Source: Bradyrhizobium sp. SZCCT0148 (lineage in GTDB: Bacteria > Pseudomonadota > Alphaproteobacteria > Rhizobiales > Xanthobacteraceae). From it: a stretch of 64,000 nt of DNA. Position numbers and translations under genes: made by a program. The notes below the pieces were generated by a model. The model ran no database searches. It saw nothing but the letters and a program-made list of their open reading frames with translations, and was not told the origin of the DNA. This document shows positions 8,933 to 18,913 of the stretch, one piece after another (position 1 is the first letter of the stretch; the number at the start of each line of letters is the position of its first letter). Location of the stretch: contig NZ_JAFCKT010000003.1 of NCBI RefSeq assembly GCF_018129985.1, positions 466,501-530,500 of the forward strand. The letters run 5' to 3'.

Positions 8933-9985
8933 TCAGGTCAAATCGAGGACGGTGGCGAGCCTGTACTCGCGCGCCAGCGCGCGCAGTTTCTCCCAGGTGG
9001 CATCCTCGATCTCGATGCCGTCGCGCAGGCGCTGCTGCTCGCGCAGGCCTTCGATCTCGCCGGGATAGAACACGCCCTTGCTGCCTTCGGACGGCGGCGT
9101 CGATTTCAGATAACGCGCGAACTCCGTGACCTCGCGCTTGAACTCCCGCAGCGGCCGGAAGGCGGCGACGTTGAACACCGCCATGAAGCATCCGTCGTTG
9201 TGACGGCCGGTCGGCTCGACGCCGAAGCCGAGACCTGTGAGCAGGCCGCAGAGCACCTCGACCATGGCGGCGAGACCACTGCCCTTGTAGCCCTCGGTGC
9301 CGCCGAGCGGCAGCAGCGCGCCGCCCTTGCGGTATTGCGTCGGGTCAGTGGTGTGCCGTCCGTCGGCATCGATGATCCAGCCCGTCGGAATCTCCTCGCC
9401 GCGCGCGACCGCGAGCTGGATCTTGCCGGCCGCCACCGCCGAAGTCGCCATATCCAGATAGAACGGTGTGTCGAGATCGGACGGCACCGCGATCGAAATC
9501 GGATTGGTGCCGAGCCGCGCCTCCTTGCCGCCGAACGGGGCGACATGTTTCGGCGAGCGCCCGGAATCCGCCGTGGCGATGCCGATCATGCCTGCGCGCA
9601 TCGCCATCAAGGGGTAGGCGGCGAGGCGGCCGACGTGGCTTTGCCGGAACACGGTGCAGGCCGCGACATTCGCGGTCCTGGCTTTCTCGATCGTCAGCGC
9701 CATCGCCTTGGCGTTGACGTGGAAACCAAAGCCCCAATGGCCGTCGATCACGGTCGTGGTCGGCGATTCCTGGACGACGGTCCATTTGGCGCCGGGAACG
9801 ATGTGGCCGGCCTTGATGCGGTCGATATAGGTGGGAACGGCGATCACGCCGTGGGAATCGTGGCCGGCCAGATTGGCGTTGACGCAGCCGACCGCGACGG
9901 CGTCGGCTTCTTCCTCGGAGGCTCCGGCGGCGCGGAGCAGGGCGGCGCTGACGCGCGTGAGGCGATCGGCCGTGACGATCGGCAT
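8933..9985 (-). CDS. Ldh family (malate/L-lactate/ureidoglycolate type) NAD(P)H oxidoreductase
   Basis: A 350-residue member of the type-2 malate/L-lactate dehydrogenase family, which includes ureidoglycolate and delta-pyrroline-2-carboxylate reductases. Seen are the GHDSHGV catalytic histidine segment near residue 40, the nucleotide-binding PFGGKEARLGTNP region, and the C-terminal GGTEGYKGSGLA loop. I chose the ATG at 9985 (MPIVTADRL), preceded by GGGAAC; an in-frame GTG at 10018 would add 11 residues. It is the promoter-proximal gene of the operon with the flavin monooxygenase (20 bp gap) and the FAH protein. Substrate unknown. Confidence 0.88.
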   Translation of the reverse strand: MPIVTADRLTRVSAALLRAAGASEEEADAVAVGCVNANLAGHDSHGVIAVPTYIDRIKAGHIVPGAKWTVVQESPTTTVIDGHWGFGFHVNAKAMALTIEKARTANVAACTVFRQSHVGRLAAYPLMAMRAGMIGIATADSGRSPKHVAPFGGKEARLGTNPISIAVPSDLDTPFYLDMATSAVAAGKIQLAVARGEEIPTGWIIDADGRHTTDPTQYRKGGALLPLGGTEGYKGSGLAAMVEVLCGLLTGLGFGVEPTGRHNDGCFMAVFNVAAFRPLREFKREVTEFARYLKSTPPSEGSKGVFYPGEIEGLREQQRLRDGIEIEDATWEKLRALAREYRLATVLDLT

Positions 9986-10278
9986 GGCGTTCCCCGGGTC
10001 CTTGCCCTTGGCGGGCACTGATTGTTGGTGGCCATCGTCTCAAAGCGCAGCTGCGATATCAATCTCTCGTAAACCAATACAGGGCTGCAAATTCGTAAAG
10101 AGGTGTCCTCTCGCTGAGGTTTCGTCCCGTGCGGCGGTATTTTGGATGGTTTCGCCCGGGACGTTCGCAGCTCGTTCACTTTGATCGATTGTTTGCAGCG
10201 CGCAATAACGACCACTTAGGCGATGGCCCTCATAACGTCACCGGGACAAATAGGCAGAAATGCCCGGGAGCTAAGATC

Positions 10279-13200
10279 GTGTCGACGACACTCGCGCGCA
10301 CCTTTGCGGCGTTGAGCGCCATTAACGAAGCGATCCTCTACGCGAAATCGCCGGACGAGCTGTACCAGAAGGTCTGCGACGCCGGGTTTTCGAGTGGGGA
10401 TTTCTTGGCCGTTGCCGTGTTCCTGGTGGGGCAGGACGGCAGACGGCTTCTCTTTGCGGCGGGCTGTGGCGATGACGTCGCGCGTCTGCGTTCGATCGTG
10501 ATTTCCACGGAAGCCGGCACGCCCGAAGGAGCCGGCGTCGGGGGCGAGGCGTTTCGCAATCAAAAGCTGTGCATCAGCAACGACTATCTGAATGATCCGC
10601 GCTCGCTGGCGTGGCGCGAGGGCGCGGCTGCGGCCGGCATAGGCGCGGCCGCAGCGCTGCCACTGCTCTGCGACGGCAGATGTGTCGGGGTGCTGCTGGT
10701 GACGCGTAGCGATTCGAATTCGCTAAGCGACCAGATGGTGTCGCTATTCGAGCGAATGTCGGCCAACATTTCCTATGCGCTGGACAATTTCGCGCGTGAG
10801 ACCGCGCGGCAGACCAGCGAGCGAACGGCGCGGCGGCTCAACCGGATGTACGGCGCCCTCAGCGCCACCAACGAGGCGATTCTGCGGGCCAAGACCGAGC
10901 AGGAGCTGTACCAGCTCGTGTGTGACGCTTCCGTCCACGGAGGGAAATCGCTCGCGACCTACGTCCTGCTGAAGGAACAGGATTCCGACTGGCTGAAACC
11001 GGTCGCCGGCACGGGCAGGAATCTGGAACTGGTCGCTCAGGCCCGCTACTCCGTCGACCCGGACAATCCCTATGGCCGCGGCATCTCTGGTGAGGTGTTT
11101 CGCTCGCAAAAGCCATGCCTGGAGGACGATCTCCCCCGTCGCACCAAGGGCACGCCCTGGGAGCAGGCCAACATCAACAGTGGCGTCGTCGCCTGTGTCG
11201 CTGCTCCCCTGATCAAGCATGGGCAAAGCATCGGCGTCATGCTGTCCTTCATCAGCAGCTCGTGGGCCAAGGACGAAGAAGTCGTCGCGCTGATGTTCCG
11301 GATCACCGAGAACGTATGCTTTGCCCTCGACAATTTCGGTCGAGAGTCCGAAAAGGTCCAAATCGCGGCCGAGGAGGAGCGGCTGGCGCGCATGTATGCC
11401 GCGCTCAGCGCGACCAACGAGGCGATCCTGCGGGCGCGATCGCGCGCCGAACTGTTCGATCTCGTCTGCGAGGCGACGGCCAAGGGTGCCAAGTTCACGT
11501 CGGCCAACATCGCCATGGTCGACCGAGACGCCAAGCTGCTGCGTGTCGTCGCCTGTTACGGGCCGAACGCGGACCAGGTTCGCAACTTCAAGTTCTCGAT
11601 TTCCGAGGATGTGCCGGAGGGGCGCGGACTGACGGGTACGGCGTTCCGCACGCGCCGGCCGGCCGTCAGCAATGACGTGCTCGCCGATCAACGTATCGCG
11701 CCATGGCACGCCAGCGCGCGCCGCAACGGGATCGCGTCCTCCGCGGCCTTGCCGCTCTTCAACGGCGATCAGGTCGAGGGGGTGTTCCTCTTCAATTCTC
11801 CGGAGTGCGGCACGTTCACACCCGAGTTCGTTGAGTTGCTCCGCAAGCTGCAGGCCAATGTCGCCTTCGCGCTGGAAGGCTTCGACCGCGCCGAGGAAAG
11901 GGCTCGAGCAGACAAGCTGCGCAACCGCCTGAGCGGAATGTTCGAAGCGCTGAGCGCGACCAACGAAGCGATCATGCGCGCCAAGACGCGCGAAGACCTG
12001 TTCGAGGCGGCGTGCCAGGCGGCCGTCCTCGGCGACGTGTTCGCGTCCGCCACGATCGGTATCATCGACAAGGAACACGCGCTGGTGCGCGTCGCCGCGG
12101 TGAAGGGGCGGCTGCAGCAGCAAATGGCCGGACGAACCTGCATCATTTCAGTCGACCATCCCGAAGGCCAGGGGATCATCGGCAGTTCGCTGCGGGCTCG
12201 CCGGCCCAGCGTCATGAATGATTACCTGAACGAGCCGCAATCGGCCCACTGGCGGGCAAGGGCGATCGAGGATGGAACGCGGGCCGCCGCCTGCTTCCCG
12301 CTTCTGAAGGCAGGCGAGGAACCGATCGGCATTTTGCTTTTCCTCGCACCCGAGCCGAACACGTTCACGCCCGATCTGGTCGAGTTGCTCGGGCGCCTCG
12401 CCGAAAACGTCTCCTTCGCCCTCGACAATTTCGATCGTGCCGAGGAAAAGGCCCGTACCGAGGCGCAGAAAGAGCGCTTGACGCGCATGTTCGCGGCTCT
12501 GAGCGCGACCAACGAGGCGATCATGCGGGCGAAGTCGCGCGCCGAGATGTTCGATCTCGTGTGCCATGCGGCATCGAACGGCGCCAAGTTCACCTCGACC
12601 ACGATCGCGCTGGCCAGGCCCGGCACGGACCAGCTCGAAATCGTCGCTGCCGCCGGCCCGTCCGCCGACACGACGCGCAGCGTTCGCCTCTCCATCGATC
12701 CCGAACGGCCGGAAGGGCGCGGGATGAGCGGTACGGCGTTCCGCACGCGACAACCCTGCATCAGCAACGACTATCTCAACGACGATCGCGTCCGCGTCTT
12801 CCATGCGGTCGTCCGCGGTGACGGGGCGCGCTCGGGCGCGGCATTCCCGCTCATCGCGCATGACCAGCCCGTCGGCGTCATGATCTACATGTCGACCGAG
12901 CCGGGCACCTTCACCACCGAGTTCGTCGAGCTGTTGCAGCGTCTTGCCGACAACGTGTCCTTTGCGATGGAGAATTTCGATCGTGCCGACGCCAAGAACC
13001 AGGCGGACGAGCGGATCGAGTACCTCGCCTCGCATGACAGCCTGACCGACCTGCCGAACCGCGAGACCTTCAACGGACTCCTGCGGGAAGCGATCGACTC
13101 GGCGGAACGCCACGATCACCGCTTCGCGGTGCTGTTCATCGATCTCGACCGCTTCAAGGTCATCAACGATTCGCTCGGCCATGAGGCCGGCGACCTGCTC

Positions 13201-14394
13201 CTGCTCGAAGTCGCCAACCGCTTGCGCGGCGCGTTGCGGGAAAGCGATGTGGTGGCGCGGCTCGGCGGTGACGAGTTCGTGGTGATCCTCGACCGCTGCG
13301 GCGAGATCGACGACGTCCAGCGCATCGCGACCGGGCTGCTCGCGGCGCTCGCCCAGCCCATGGAGCTGGCCGGACACGAGTGCCACACCACGGCCTCGAT
13401 CGGTATCGCGATGTATCCGGCCAATGGCTCCGATGCGCAGACCTTGACCAAGAACGCCGACATGGCGATGTACCTGGCCAAGGAGGACGGCAAGAACGGC
13501 TACCGCTTCTTCTCCAACGAAGTGACGACGCAGTCGATCGAGCGCCTGTCGCTGGAGAGCGCGCTGCGCCGCGCGTTGGAGCGCGAGCAGTTCTCGCTGA
13601 ACTACCAGCCCAAGGTCGACATGGCGACTGGTCAGATCACCGGCGTGGAAGCCCTGCTGCGCTGGGCGCATCCCGAGCTCGGCAACATCTCGCCGGCTCA
13701 GTTCATCCCGCTCGCGGAAGAGACCGGCCTGATCGTGCCGATCGGCCGCTGGGTGCTGAGGGAAGCCTGTGCGCAGGCCATGGCCTGGCAGCGTCGCGGC
13801 TTGTTGCCGTTGTCGATGGCGGTCAATCTGTCACCGCGGCAGTTCGCTGACGAGCAACTGTTGCAGGACGTCGACGAGGCCCTGGCGGCCAGCGGCATGT
13901 CGCCGGTGCTGCTCCAGCTCGAAGTCACCGAGAGCATGATGATGCGCAATGTCGGCCGCGCGCTCAAGGTGCTCGATGCCATCCAGAGCCGCGGCATCCG
14001 CCTCGCCATCGACGATTTCGGCACCGGCTATTCGTCGATGTCGTTGATGAAGCACTTCCCGATCGACACCATCAAGATCGACCGCTCCTTCGTGCGCGAC
14101 CTGCCACAGGATTCGGAGGATCAGGCGATCGCACAGGCCATCATCAGCATGGGCAAGGCGCTCGGCATGACCGTCGTCGCTGAAGGCGTCGAGAACGCCG
14201 AGCAGGAGGCATTCCTGCGCACCCATGGCTGCGACGAGATGCAGGGCTTTTTGATCTCCAAGCCGCTGCCGGCCAGGCAGATGGCCGAGCTATTGCGGCC
14301 GATGGTCCTGCCGATTGCCCCGCCGCTCCAGCCGGAGCAGGATGTTGCCGCCACGGAAGCGGCGACGCCACACCTGAAACGCGCTGTCGTCTGA
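10279..14394 (+). CDS. Five-GAF GGDEF-EAL c-di-GMP signalling protein
   Basis: A protein of about 1371 residues with five tandem GAF modules, then GGDEF and EAL domains. Each GAF unit opens with a near-identical helix (LSATNEAI plus a charged stretch); the units start near residues 8, 190, 372, 554 and 737, a period of 182-183 residues. The GGDEF motif is intact near residue 995, with an I-site RESD five residues upstream. The EAL domain keeps [19 protein letters not shown], the Lys of IKID and AEGVE, so both synthesis and hydrolysis of c-di-GMP look possible. No membrane segment is seen. I favour the GTG at 10279 behind GGGAG; a GTG at 10129 would add 50 unlike residues. Confidence 0.92.
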   Translation: MSTTLARTFAALSAINEAILYAKSPDELYQKVCDAGFSSGDFLAVAVFLVGQDGRRLLFAAGCGDDVARLRSIVISTEAGTPEGAGVGGEAFRNQKLCISNDYLNDPRSLAWREGAAAAGIGAAAALPLLCDGRCVGVLLVTRSDSNSLSDQMVSLFERMSANISYALDNFARETARQTSERTARRLNRMYGALSATNEAILRAKTEQELYQLVCDASVHGGKSLATYVLLKEQDSDWLKPVAGTGRNLELVAQARYSVDPDNPYGRGISGEVFRSQKPCLEDDLPRRTKGTPWEQANINSGVVACVAAPLIKHGQSIGVMLSFISSSWAKDEEVVALMFRITENVCFALDNFGRESEKVQIAAEEERLARMYAALSATNEAILRARSRAELFDLVCEATAKGAKFTSANIAMVDRDAKLLRVVACYGPNADQVRNFKFSISEDVPEGRGLTGTAFRTRRPAVSNDVLADQRIAPWHASARRNGIASSAALPLFNGDQVEGVFLFNSPECGTFTPEFVELLRKLQANVAFALEGFDRAEERARADKLRNRLSGMFEALSATNEAIMRAKTREDLFEAACQAAVLGDVFASATIGIIDKEHALVRVAAVKGRLQQQMAGRTCIISVDHPEGQGIIGSSLRARRPSVMNDYLNEPQSAHWRARAIEDGTRAAACFPLLKAGEEPIGILLFLAPEPNTFTPDLVELLGRLAENVSFALDNFDRAEEKARTEAQKERLTRMFAALSATNEAIMRAKSRAEMFDLVCHAASNGAKFTSTTIALARPGTDQLEIVAAAGPSADTTRSVRLSIDPERPEGRGMSGTAFRTRQPCISNDYLNDDRVRVFHAVVRGDGARSGAAFPLIAHDQPVGVMIYMSTEPGTFTTEFVELLQRLADNVSFAMENFDRADAKNQADERIEYLASHDSLTDLPNRETFNGLLREAIDSAERHDHRFAVLFIDLDRFKVINDSLGHEAGDLLLLEVANRLRGALRESDVVARLGGDEFVVILDRCGEIDDVQRIATGLLAALAQPMELAGHECHTTASIGIAMYPANGSDAQTLTKNADMAMYLAKEDGKNGYRFFSNEVTTQSIERLSLESALRRALEREQFSLNYQPKVDMATGQITGVEALLRWAHPELGNISPAQFIPLAEETGLIVPIGRWVLREACAQAMAWQRRGLLPLSMAVNLSPRQFADEQLLQDVDEALAASGMSPVLLQLEVTESMMMRNVGRALKVLDAIQSRGIRLAIDDFGTGYSSMSLMKHFPIDTIKIDRSFVRDLPQDSEDQAIAQAIISMGKALGMTVVAEGVENAEQEAFLRTHGCDEMQGFLISKPLPARQMAELLRPMVLPIAPPLQPEQDVAATEAATPHLKRAVV

Positions 14395-14449
14395 CGGCAC
14401 GCGGGTGCAGTCCGCCGTCGCTGGAGCAAGGCGCGGGCGCGCCGGTCGG

Positions 14450-15442
14450 CTAACGCTGCTTGAACGGATGCGCCTTCTGGTGCCAGGCCCAGGCGGTGCG
14501 GATGATCGTCGCCAGGTCGGAATGGCCAGGGACGAAGTTCAGCACCTGTCTCGCGGCGGAGGGATCGGCGACCAGATAAGTGGGGTCGCCGGCGCGGCGC
14601 GGCTTGACGGTGTGCGGCACCTCGCGGCCGGTCTCCTGCCTGATCGCGTTCAGGATCTGGCGCACGGAAAAGCCGGATCCGGTGCCGAGATTGAAGCTGC
14701 CGCCGGCATGTCCGGCTTCCAGGAGCTTTAAAGCCGCGACATGCGCCGCGGCGAGGTCGGTGACGTGGATATAGTCGCGGATCGCGGTACCGTCTGGTGT
14801 GTCGTAGTCGTCGCCGAACACGGAAAAGTCGACATGGCCCTGCAGCGCCATCATGGCGCGGGGAATGAGGTGGGTTTCATTGTCGCGCAGCTCCCCGATG
14901 CCGCCTGCCGGATCGGCGCCGCTGGCGTTGAAATAGCGCAGGCAGAACGCGCCGAAGCCGTAGGCCGAGCGGTAATCGGCGAGCATCCGCTCGATCATCA
15001 ATTTCGACGCGCCGTAGGGATTGATCGGCATGCAGGGAAAATCTTCCGGCAGCTCCTTGGAATCGGCATTGCCGTAGACGGCGCCGGTCGAGGAGAAAAC
15101 GATGCGCTGGCAGTTGGCGTTGCGCATCGCCTGCAACAGAGACAGAGTGCCCTGCACATTGTTGATGTAGTATTTTTGCGGATCAGCCATGGACTCGCCG
15201 ACCAGGCTCGCCGCGGCGAAATGCATCACCGCCGTGATCTCATGGTCGGCGAAGGCGCGTGCCAGCGCCGTGCCGTCGAGCAGATCGCCCGTCACCAGCG
15301 GACCGGCAACGAAGCTGCGATGACCTGTCGAGAGATTGTCATAAACGACGGGCTGATAGCCGGCGGCGGTCAATGCGCGGCAGGCATGCGAGCCAATATA
15401 GCCCGCGCCCCCGGTGACGAGGACAGTCGGTCGGTCGGTCAT
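14450..15442 (-). CDS. galE: UDP-glucose 4-epimerase
   Basis: A 330-residue extended short-chain dehydrogenase that interconverts UDP-glucose and UDP-galactose. The NAD-binding GGAGYIG is at residues 11-17, the catalytic Ser/Thr in VFSSTGAVYG near 118, and Tyr143-x3-Lys147 in NPYGASK. Length and order match GalE (called ExoB in rhizobia). It is the last gene of a minus-strand run Wzz/Wzc-like protein, WecG-like transferase, galE, with only 14 bp after the transferase, so its likely job is supplying UDP-galactose for exopolysaccharide. Confidence 0.95.
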   Translation of the reverse strand: MTDRPTVLVTGGAGYIGSHACRALTAAGYQPVVYDNLSTGHRSFVAGPLVTGDLLDGTALARAFADHEITAVMHFAAASLVGESMADPQKYYINNVQGTLSLLQAMRNANCQRIVFSSTGAVYGNADSKELPEDFPCMPINPYGASKLMIERMLADYRSAYGFGAFCLRYFNASGADPAGGIGELRDNETHLIPRAMMALQGHVDFSVFGDDYDTPDGTAIRDYIHVTDLAAAHVAALKLLEAGHAGGSFNLGTGSGFSVRQILNAIRQETGREVPHTVKPRRAGDPTYLVADPSAARQVLNFVPGHSDLATIIRTAWAWHQKAHPFKQR

Positions 15443-15456
15443 GTCGTCTTCTTCTC

Positions 15457-16260
15457 TTAGCGGATGGGTTTATTGCGGCTGAAGAGAAGATAGAGCGCGC
15501 GGGGGTTGGTGGTCAAATAGCGCCAGAACAGGCGGCGCGGCTCGAGCAGGGTGCGCCAGGCCCATTCGAGTCCGACCTTCTGCATCCATGCCGGCGCACG
15601 GGACCGGCTCCCCGACAGGAAGTTGAACAGGCCGCCCGATGTCTTGATAACGCCAACATTGGTCAGGTGCGGCGTGAACTCCTCCACGAATGCCTGCTCG
15701 TTGGGCACGCCGAGCGCGACCCACAGATAATCCGGCGCCAGCGCGTTGATCTCCTCGACTTTGGCGCGCAATGCCTCGCCTCGCAGATAGCCGTGGCTGT
15801 GTCCGACGATCTTGAGGTCGGGATAGAGCTTCTGGACGTTCTCGACCGCCGCGATGTTCTCGTCCTCGCTGGCACCCAACATGTAGAAGGTACGGCCCAC
15901 AGCCTCCGCCTTGCGCGCGACGACGTGGAACAGGTCCGTGGTCGCGACCCGCTCGGGCAGGGGAAACCATGATTGCAGCCGCGAGGCCGCCACCAGCGGC
16001 TGGCCGTCGGCGTTGATCAGGTCGGCGGCGCGGAACAGGCGCTCGGTCTGCGGCTCCGTCGAACAGCGCGCCAGTACCTCGCCATTGGCCGAGGTCAGGA
16101 ACAGGGGACGGCCGATGCGATTGTCGGGATCAGTCGCTTCGATCATGAAATCGGCGGTCGCTTCCAGATCGATCGCGGCCATGCGAAGCCCGCCGACGGT
16201 GATGCGCGGCACGTCGGCCGTCGCCGCTCGCCCGTCGATGTTGACGCGACGCTCAAGCAT
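15457..16260 (-). CDS. WecG/TagA/CpsF family glycosyltransferase
   Basis: A 267-residue transferase of the WecG/TagA/CpsF family (GT26), which adds a sugar such as ManNAcA or another hexose to a lipid-linked intermediate on the cytoplasmic face of the membrane. Recognisable segments are LINADGQPLV near residue 80, the FYMLGASEDE loop, and a central GVPNEQAFVEE motif, with the basic C-terminal tail typical for membrane association (RRLFWRYLTTNP). Its first codons overlap the end of the upstream Wzz/Wzc-like gene by 8 bp, which implies translational coupling. Donor and acceptor are not known. Confidence 0.9.
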   Translation of the reverse strand: MLERRVNIDGRAATADVPRITVGGLRMAAIDLEATADFMIEATDPDNRIGRPLFLTSANGEVLARCSTEPQTERLFRAADLINADGQPLVAASRLQSWFPLPERVATTDLFHVVARKAEAVGRTFYMLGASEDENIAAVENVQKLYPDLKIVGHSHGYLRGEALRAKVEEINALAPDYLWVALGVPNEQAFVEEFTPHLTNVGVIKTSGGLFNFLSGSRSRAPAWMQKVGLEWAWRTLLEPRRLFWRYLTTNPRALYLLFSRNKPIR

Positions 16261-18622
16261 ATTGTCTGCCTCGCTGGCGCGTCTGGAGTGCCGGGGTGAG
16301 CTCGTCGAGCACGACGCCGACGAGCTTGCGCTCGGCGCGGCCCAGCGCGGTCAGGATTTCTTCCAGGCTGTCGTTGATGTCGAGGCTGGTCGGCAGCACC
16401 GCCAGCAGCGCGTCGGTGTCGTCGAGCAGCTTGCGGCCGCCGGCCGAGAGCGGCATCGCGGGGCCGTCGAGGATCACGAGGTCATAGCCGCCTGCGGCGC
16501 GCGCTTGTGCAATCGCCTTGCGGATTGCGTCGGCGGCCTTGTGGGCGTCACTTTCGCCGACCGGCAGCACCGAAATGCCGTTGACCGTCTTGATCTCGCG
16601 GGCGGCCTTGCTGCCGATCGAGAGCCAGCCGAGCCTGCTGGGCTCGCTCTTGCCGGGGCGGCTGACCTTGTTCGAGAGGGCGTGGGCCTGATGGTCCGCA
16701 TCGATCATCAGCACGCGGGCGCCGTCGCGCGCCGCCGCGAGCGCGAAATTCAGCGCGCTCACGCTGCGCCCGCTGGTCTCGCCGGCACCGACGATCGCGA
16801 TGACCGGCATCGCCTTGTCGCCGGCGCGCCTGGCCACGGCAGTGCGCATGTCGCGCCAGGTGTTGAGTAGTTTCGTCAAGGGAAAGCCGGGCCGCAATGT
16901 CGGCCAGCCCAGCCTCGTGACGTCGACGCCGCCGCCGGTGGCAAGAATGGCGCCTAACGTGTGGATGACGTCGGCTTCCTGGAGGCGCGCGATCAGCGGC
17001 TTTTCGATCAGGGGCTTGTCGACCATCGCAGGCTGCAGCGGCGGCGCGGCAAGTTCGGGCAGGTCCTGCGCCACTTCCGCAGGTTGCGAAACCTGGGACG
17101 CCAGCGGCGCTTCCGGCTCCGGCAAAACCTCGGGAGTGTACGTCCTCTCCGGCGCGGGCTTGCGCTCACGGTTGGCCGGTGCGGGCGCCGGCGCGCCGAC
17201 GAGCAGCAGTTCGGCTGCGGCGAACCAGCCCGACGCTGCGAGCGCGCCGAAGATGAAGCCGATCATTGCGAACATGCTCATGGCGGGCGGGAACGAGCGC
17301 CGCTGCGGCACCGTCGCCTCGCCGATGACGCGGGCCGCCGACGTATTCAGCGTCTCCTGCTCCTCGGTCTCGCGCGAGCGCTTGAGGAAGGATTGGTAGA
17401 CGTCGCGGCTGGCATCGGCTTCGCGCTCAAGCTCGCGCAGGCGGACGGCGGCCTGGCTGAGCTGCACGCTCTGCCGCTTCTGTGCTTCCATGGCCCGGTT
17501 GAGCGAGGCCTCGTAGTCGCGAGCGCGCGTCAGATCGTTCTTGGCGGACTGGGCGAAGCGGTCGATCTCCTCGCTGATGGTGCGCTTGAGATCCTCGACC
17601 TGCTTCTCGGTCTGGCGCAGGGCCGGATGGCGCGGCCCGAGCTCGCCAGCCTGCTCCGCGTATTTCTTGCGCGCGTCGGCATATTGCGCGCGCAGGTTCG
17701 CGATCGTCGGCGATTGCAGCGCTTCCGGGATGGCGCCGGCATCGGCGGCGGTACGGCGGCTCGCCTCGATCTGGTCGAGCCGCGCCTGCGCATCCATCGT
17801 CGCCGCGCGGGCTGCGGAAAGCCGCTGGTTGCTGGCGGAGAGTTGCTGATCGCTGATCAGCGAGTCCTGGGTGCCGACGAAATTGTTCTGGGCCTTGTAG
17901 GTGGCGAGCGTGGTCTCGGCATTGCGCAGCCGCTCGCGCAGCTCCTTGAGGCGGCCGGAGAGATCGTTGGTGGCTCGCCGTGCGGCCGAAGCCTGGGAGT
18001 TGCGGGACTCGGCGAGATAGGCATTGGTCAGCGTGTTGGCGAGCATCGCGGCTTTCGCCGGATCCGTCGACCAGACCTCGATGTCGACGATGAAGCTCTT
18101 CTCGGTCTTGCGGATCGTGATGTGCCGGTTCAGGGCCTCGAGCGCCGCAAGCTGCACTGCCTTGTTGTCCGCAGCGGAGGGCGCGCGCGGATGCAGGCCG
18201 ATCAGGCCGAGCAGCGACGACATCAGGCTCTGGCCGTCACCGCCGCCGCCGAATTCCGGGTCCTTGTCGAGACCCGCCTGCTGGATCACCTTGAGCAGCA
18301 CGCTGTTGGAGGTGATCAGCCGCGCCTGGCTCTCCACCACCATAGACATGCCGGAAACGTCCTGCGCGCGCGGCGTGAGCTCACGATCGACAAGCTGAAG
18401 CTCGCGCGGATCGACATAGAGCTGGGCGGTGGCGGTGTAGCGCGGCGTCAGGCCCTTGCCCACGGTGACGGCGAGCGTTGCGCCGATCAGGGCAGCCGCG
18501 GCAATCGCGACCTTGCGCCGCCAGAGCAAATCGGCCAGCTCCAGCACGTTGAAGCCGGCTCGAGACTTCTGTTGCGAGGGCTCGGGTCTCGCCCGATCTA
18601 TCGGCTGACTGTAGTCAAGCAT
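16253..18622 (-). CDS. Wzz/Wzc-like polysaccharide co-polymerase with degenerate kinase domain
   Basis: A 789-residue inner-membrane protein of the GumC/ExoP/Wzc type. It has a first membrane helix near residues 36-58, a periplasmic Wzz domain with long coiled coils (about 60-440), a second helix near 450-480, a proline-rich linker, and a C-terminal ATPase-like domain from about 610. Such proteins set chain length and drive Wzy-dependent export. The ATPase domain is odd: the Walker A region reads GETSGRS with Arg where the kinase lysine belongs, Walker A' reads IDADHQ instead of IDxDxR, and there is no C-terminal tyrosine cluster. It is probably not an active tyrosine kinase. It heads the wecG-like/galE operon. 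Confidence 0.9.
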   Translation of the reverse strand: MLDYSQPIDRARPEPSQQKSRAGFNVLELADLLWRRKVAIAAAALIGATLAVTVGKGLTPRYTATAQLYVDPRELQLVDRELTPRAQDVSGMSMVVESQARLITSNSVLLKVIQQAGLDKDPEFGGGGDGQSLMSSLLGLIGLHPRAPSAADNKAVQLAALEALNRHITIRKTEKSFIVDIEVWSTDPAKAAMLANTLTNAYLAESRNSQASAARRATNDLSGRLKELRERLRNAETTLATYKAQNNFVGTQDSLISDQQLSASNQRLSAARAATMDAQARLDQIEASRRTAADAGAIPEALQSPTIANLRAQYADARKKYAEQAGELGPRHPALRQTEKQVEDLKRTISEEIDRFAQSAKNDLTRARDYEASLNRAMEAQKRQSVQLSQAAVRLRELEREADASRDVYQSFLKRSRETEEQETLNTSAARVIGEATVPQRRSFPPAMSMFAMIGFIFGALAASGWFAAAELLLVGAPAPAPANRERKPAPERTYTPEVLPEPEAPLASQVSQPAEVAQDLPELAAPPLQPAMVDKPLIEKPLIARLQEADVIHTLGAILATGGGVDVTRLGWPTLRPGFPLTKLLNTWRDMRTAVARRAGDKAMPVIAIVGAGETSGRSVSALNFALAAARDGARVLMIDADHQAHALSNKVSRPGKSEPSRLGWLSIGSKAAREIKTVNGISVLPVGESDAHKAADAIRKAIAQARAAGGYDLVILDGPAMPLSAGGRKLLDDTDALLAVLPTSLDINDSLEEILTALGRAERKLVGVVLDELTPALQTRQRGRQYA

Positions 18623-18913
18623 GATCCCCAGCTTTCATTCCAAATGCCGCAGGCTGAGGGGCTACTCTTCGCTCTACGCCATGCACCCGGGATATAGGTG
18701 CCCAATCAACGCAACAGGGAAAATTAACCATACTCATTGAGGGACTATTCAACGAAATGGCAAACAAAGCGTTTAAGCGCTCGCCACTCTGCGGAGCGTC
18801 CTCGTCACGCCAGTGACGTCCGGGCATCCTGGAGATTAACGGTTCGTTACCGCGCACGGCATGGCCGCGAGGCTCCGCCTGTCCTGCAATGGGCCGCGCG
18901 CGCATCATGATGC

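Noticed and set aside
10744..13671. Long minus-strand frames (about 460 and 507 codons) opposite the GAF-GGDEF-EAL gene
   Set aside because: Antisense shadows in GC-rich DNA; the plus-strand protein has complete, recognisable domains.
16961..18697. A 578-codon plus-strand frame opposite the Wzz/Wzc-like gene
   Set aside because: Antisense to a gene with clear motifs; the translation has no family look.
18836..18850. TTAA-N7-TTAC upstream of the Wzz/Wzc-like gene, like a CtrA site
   Set aside because: One half-site is imperfect, there is no second site, and isolated matches of this length are common.
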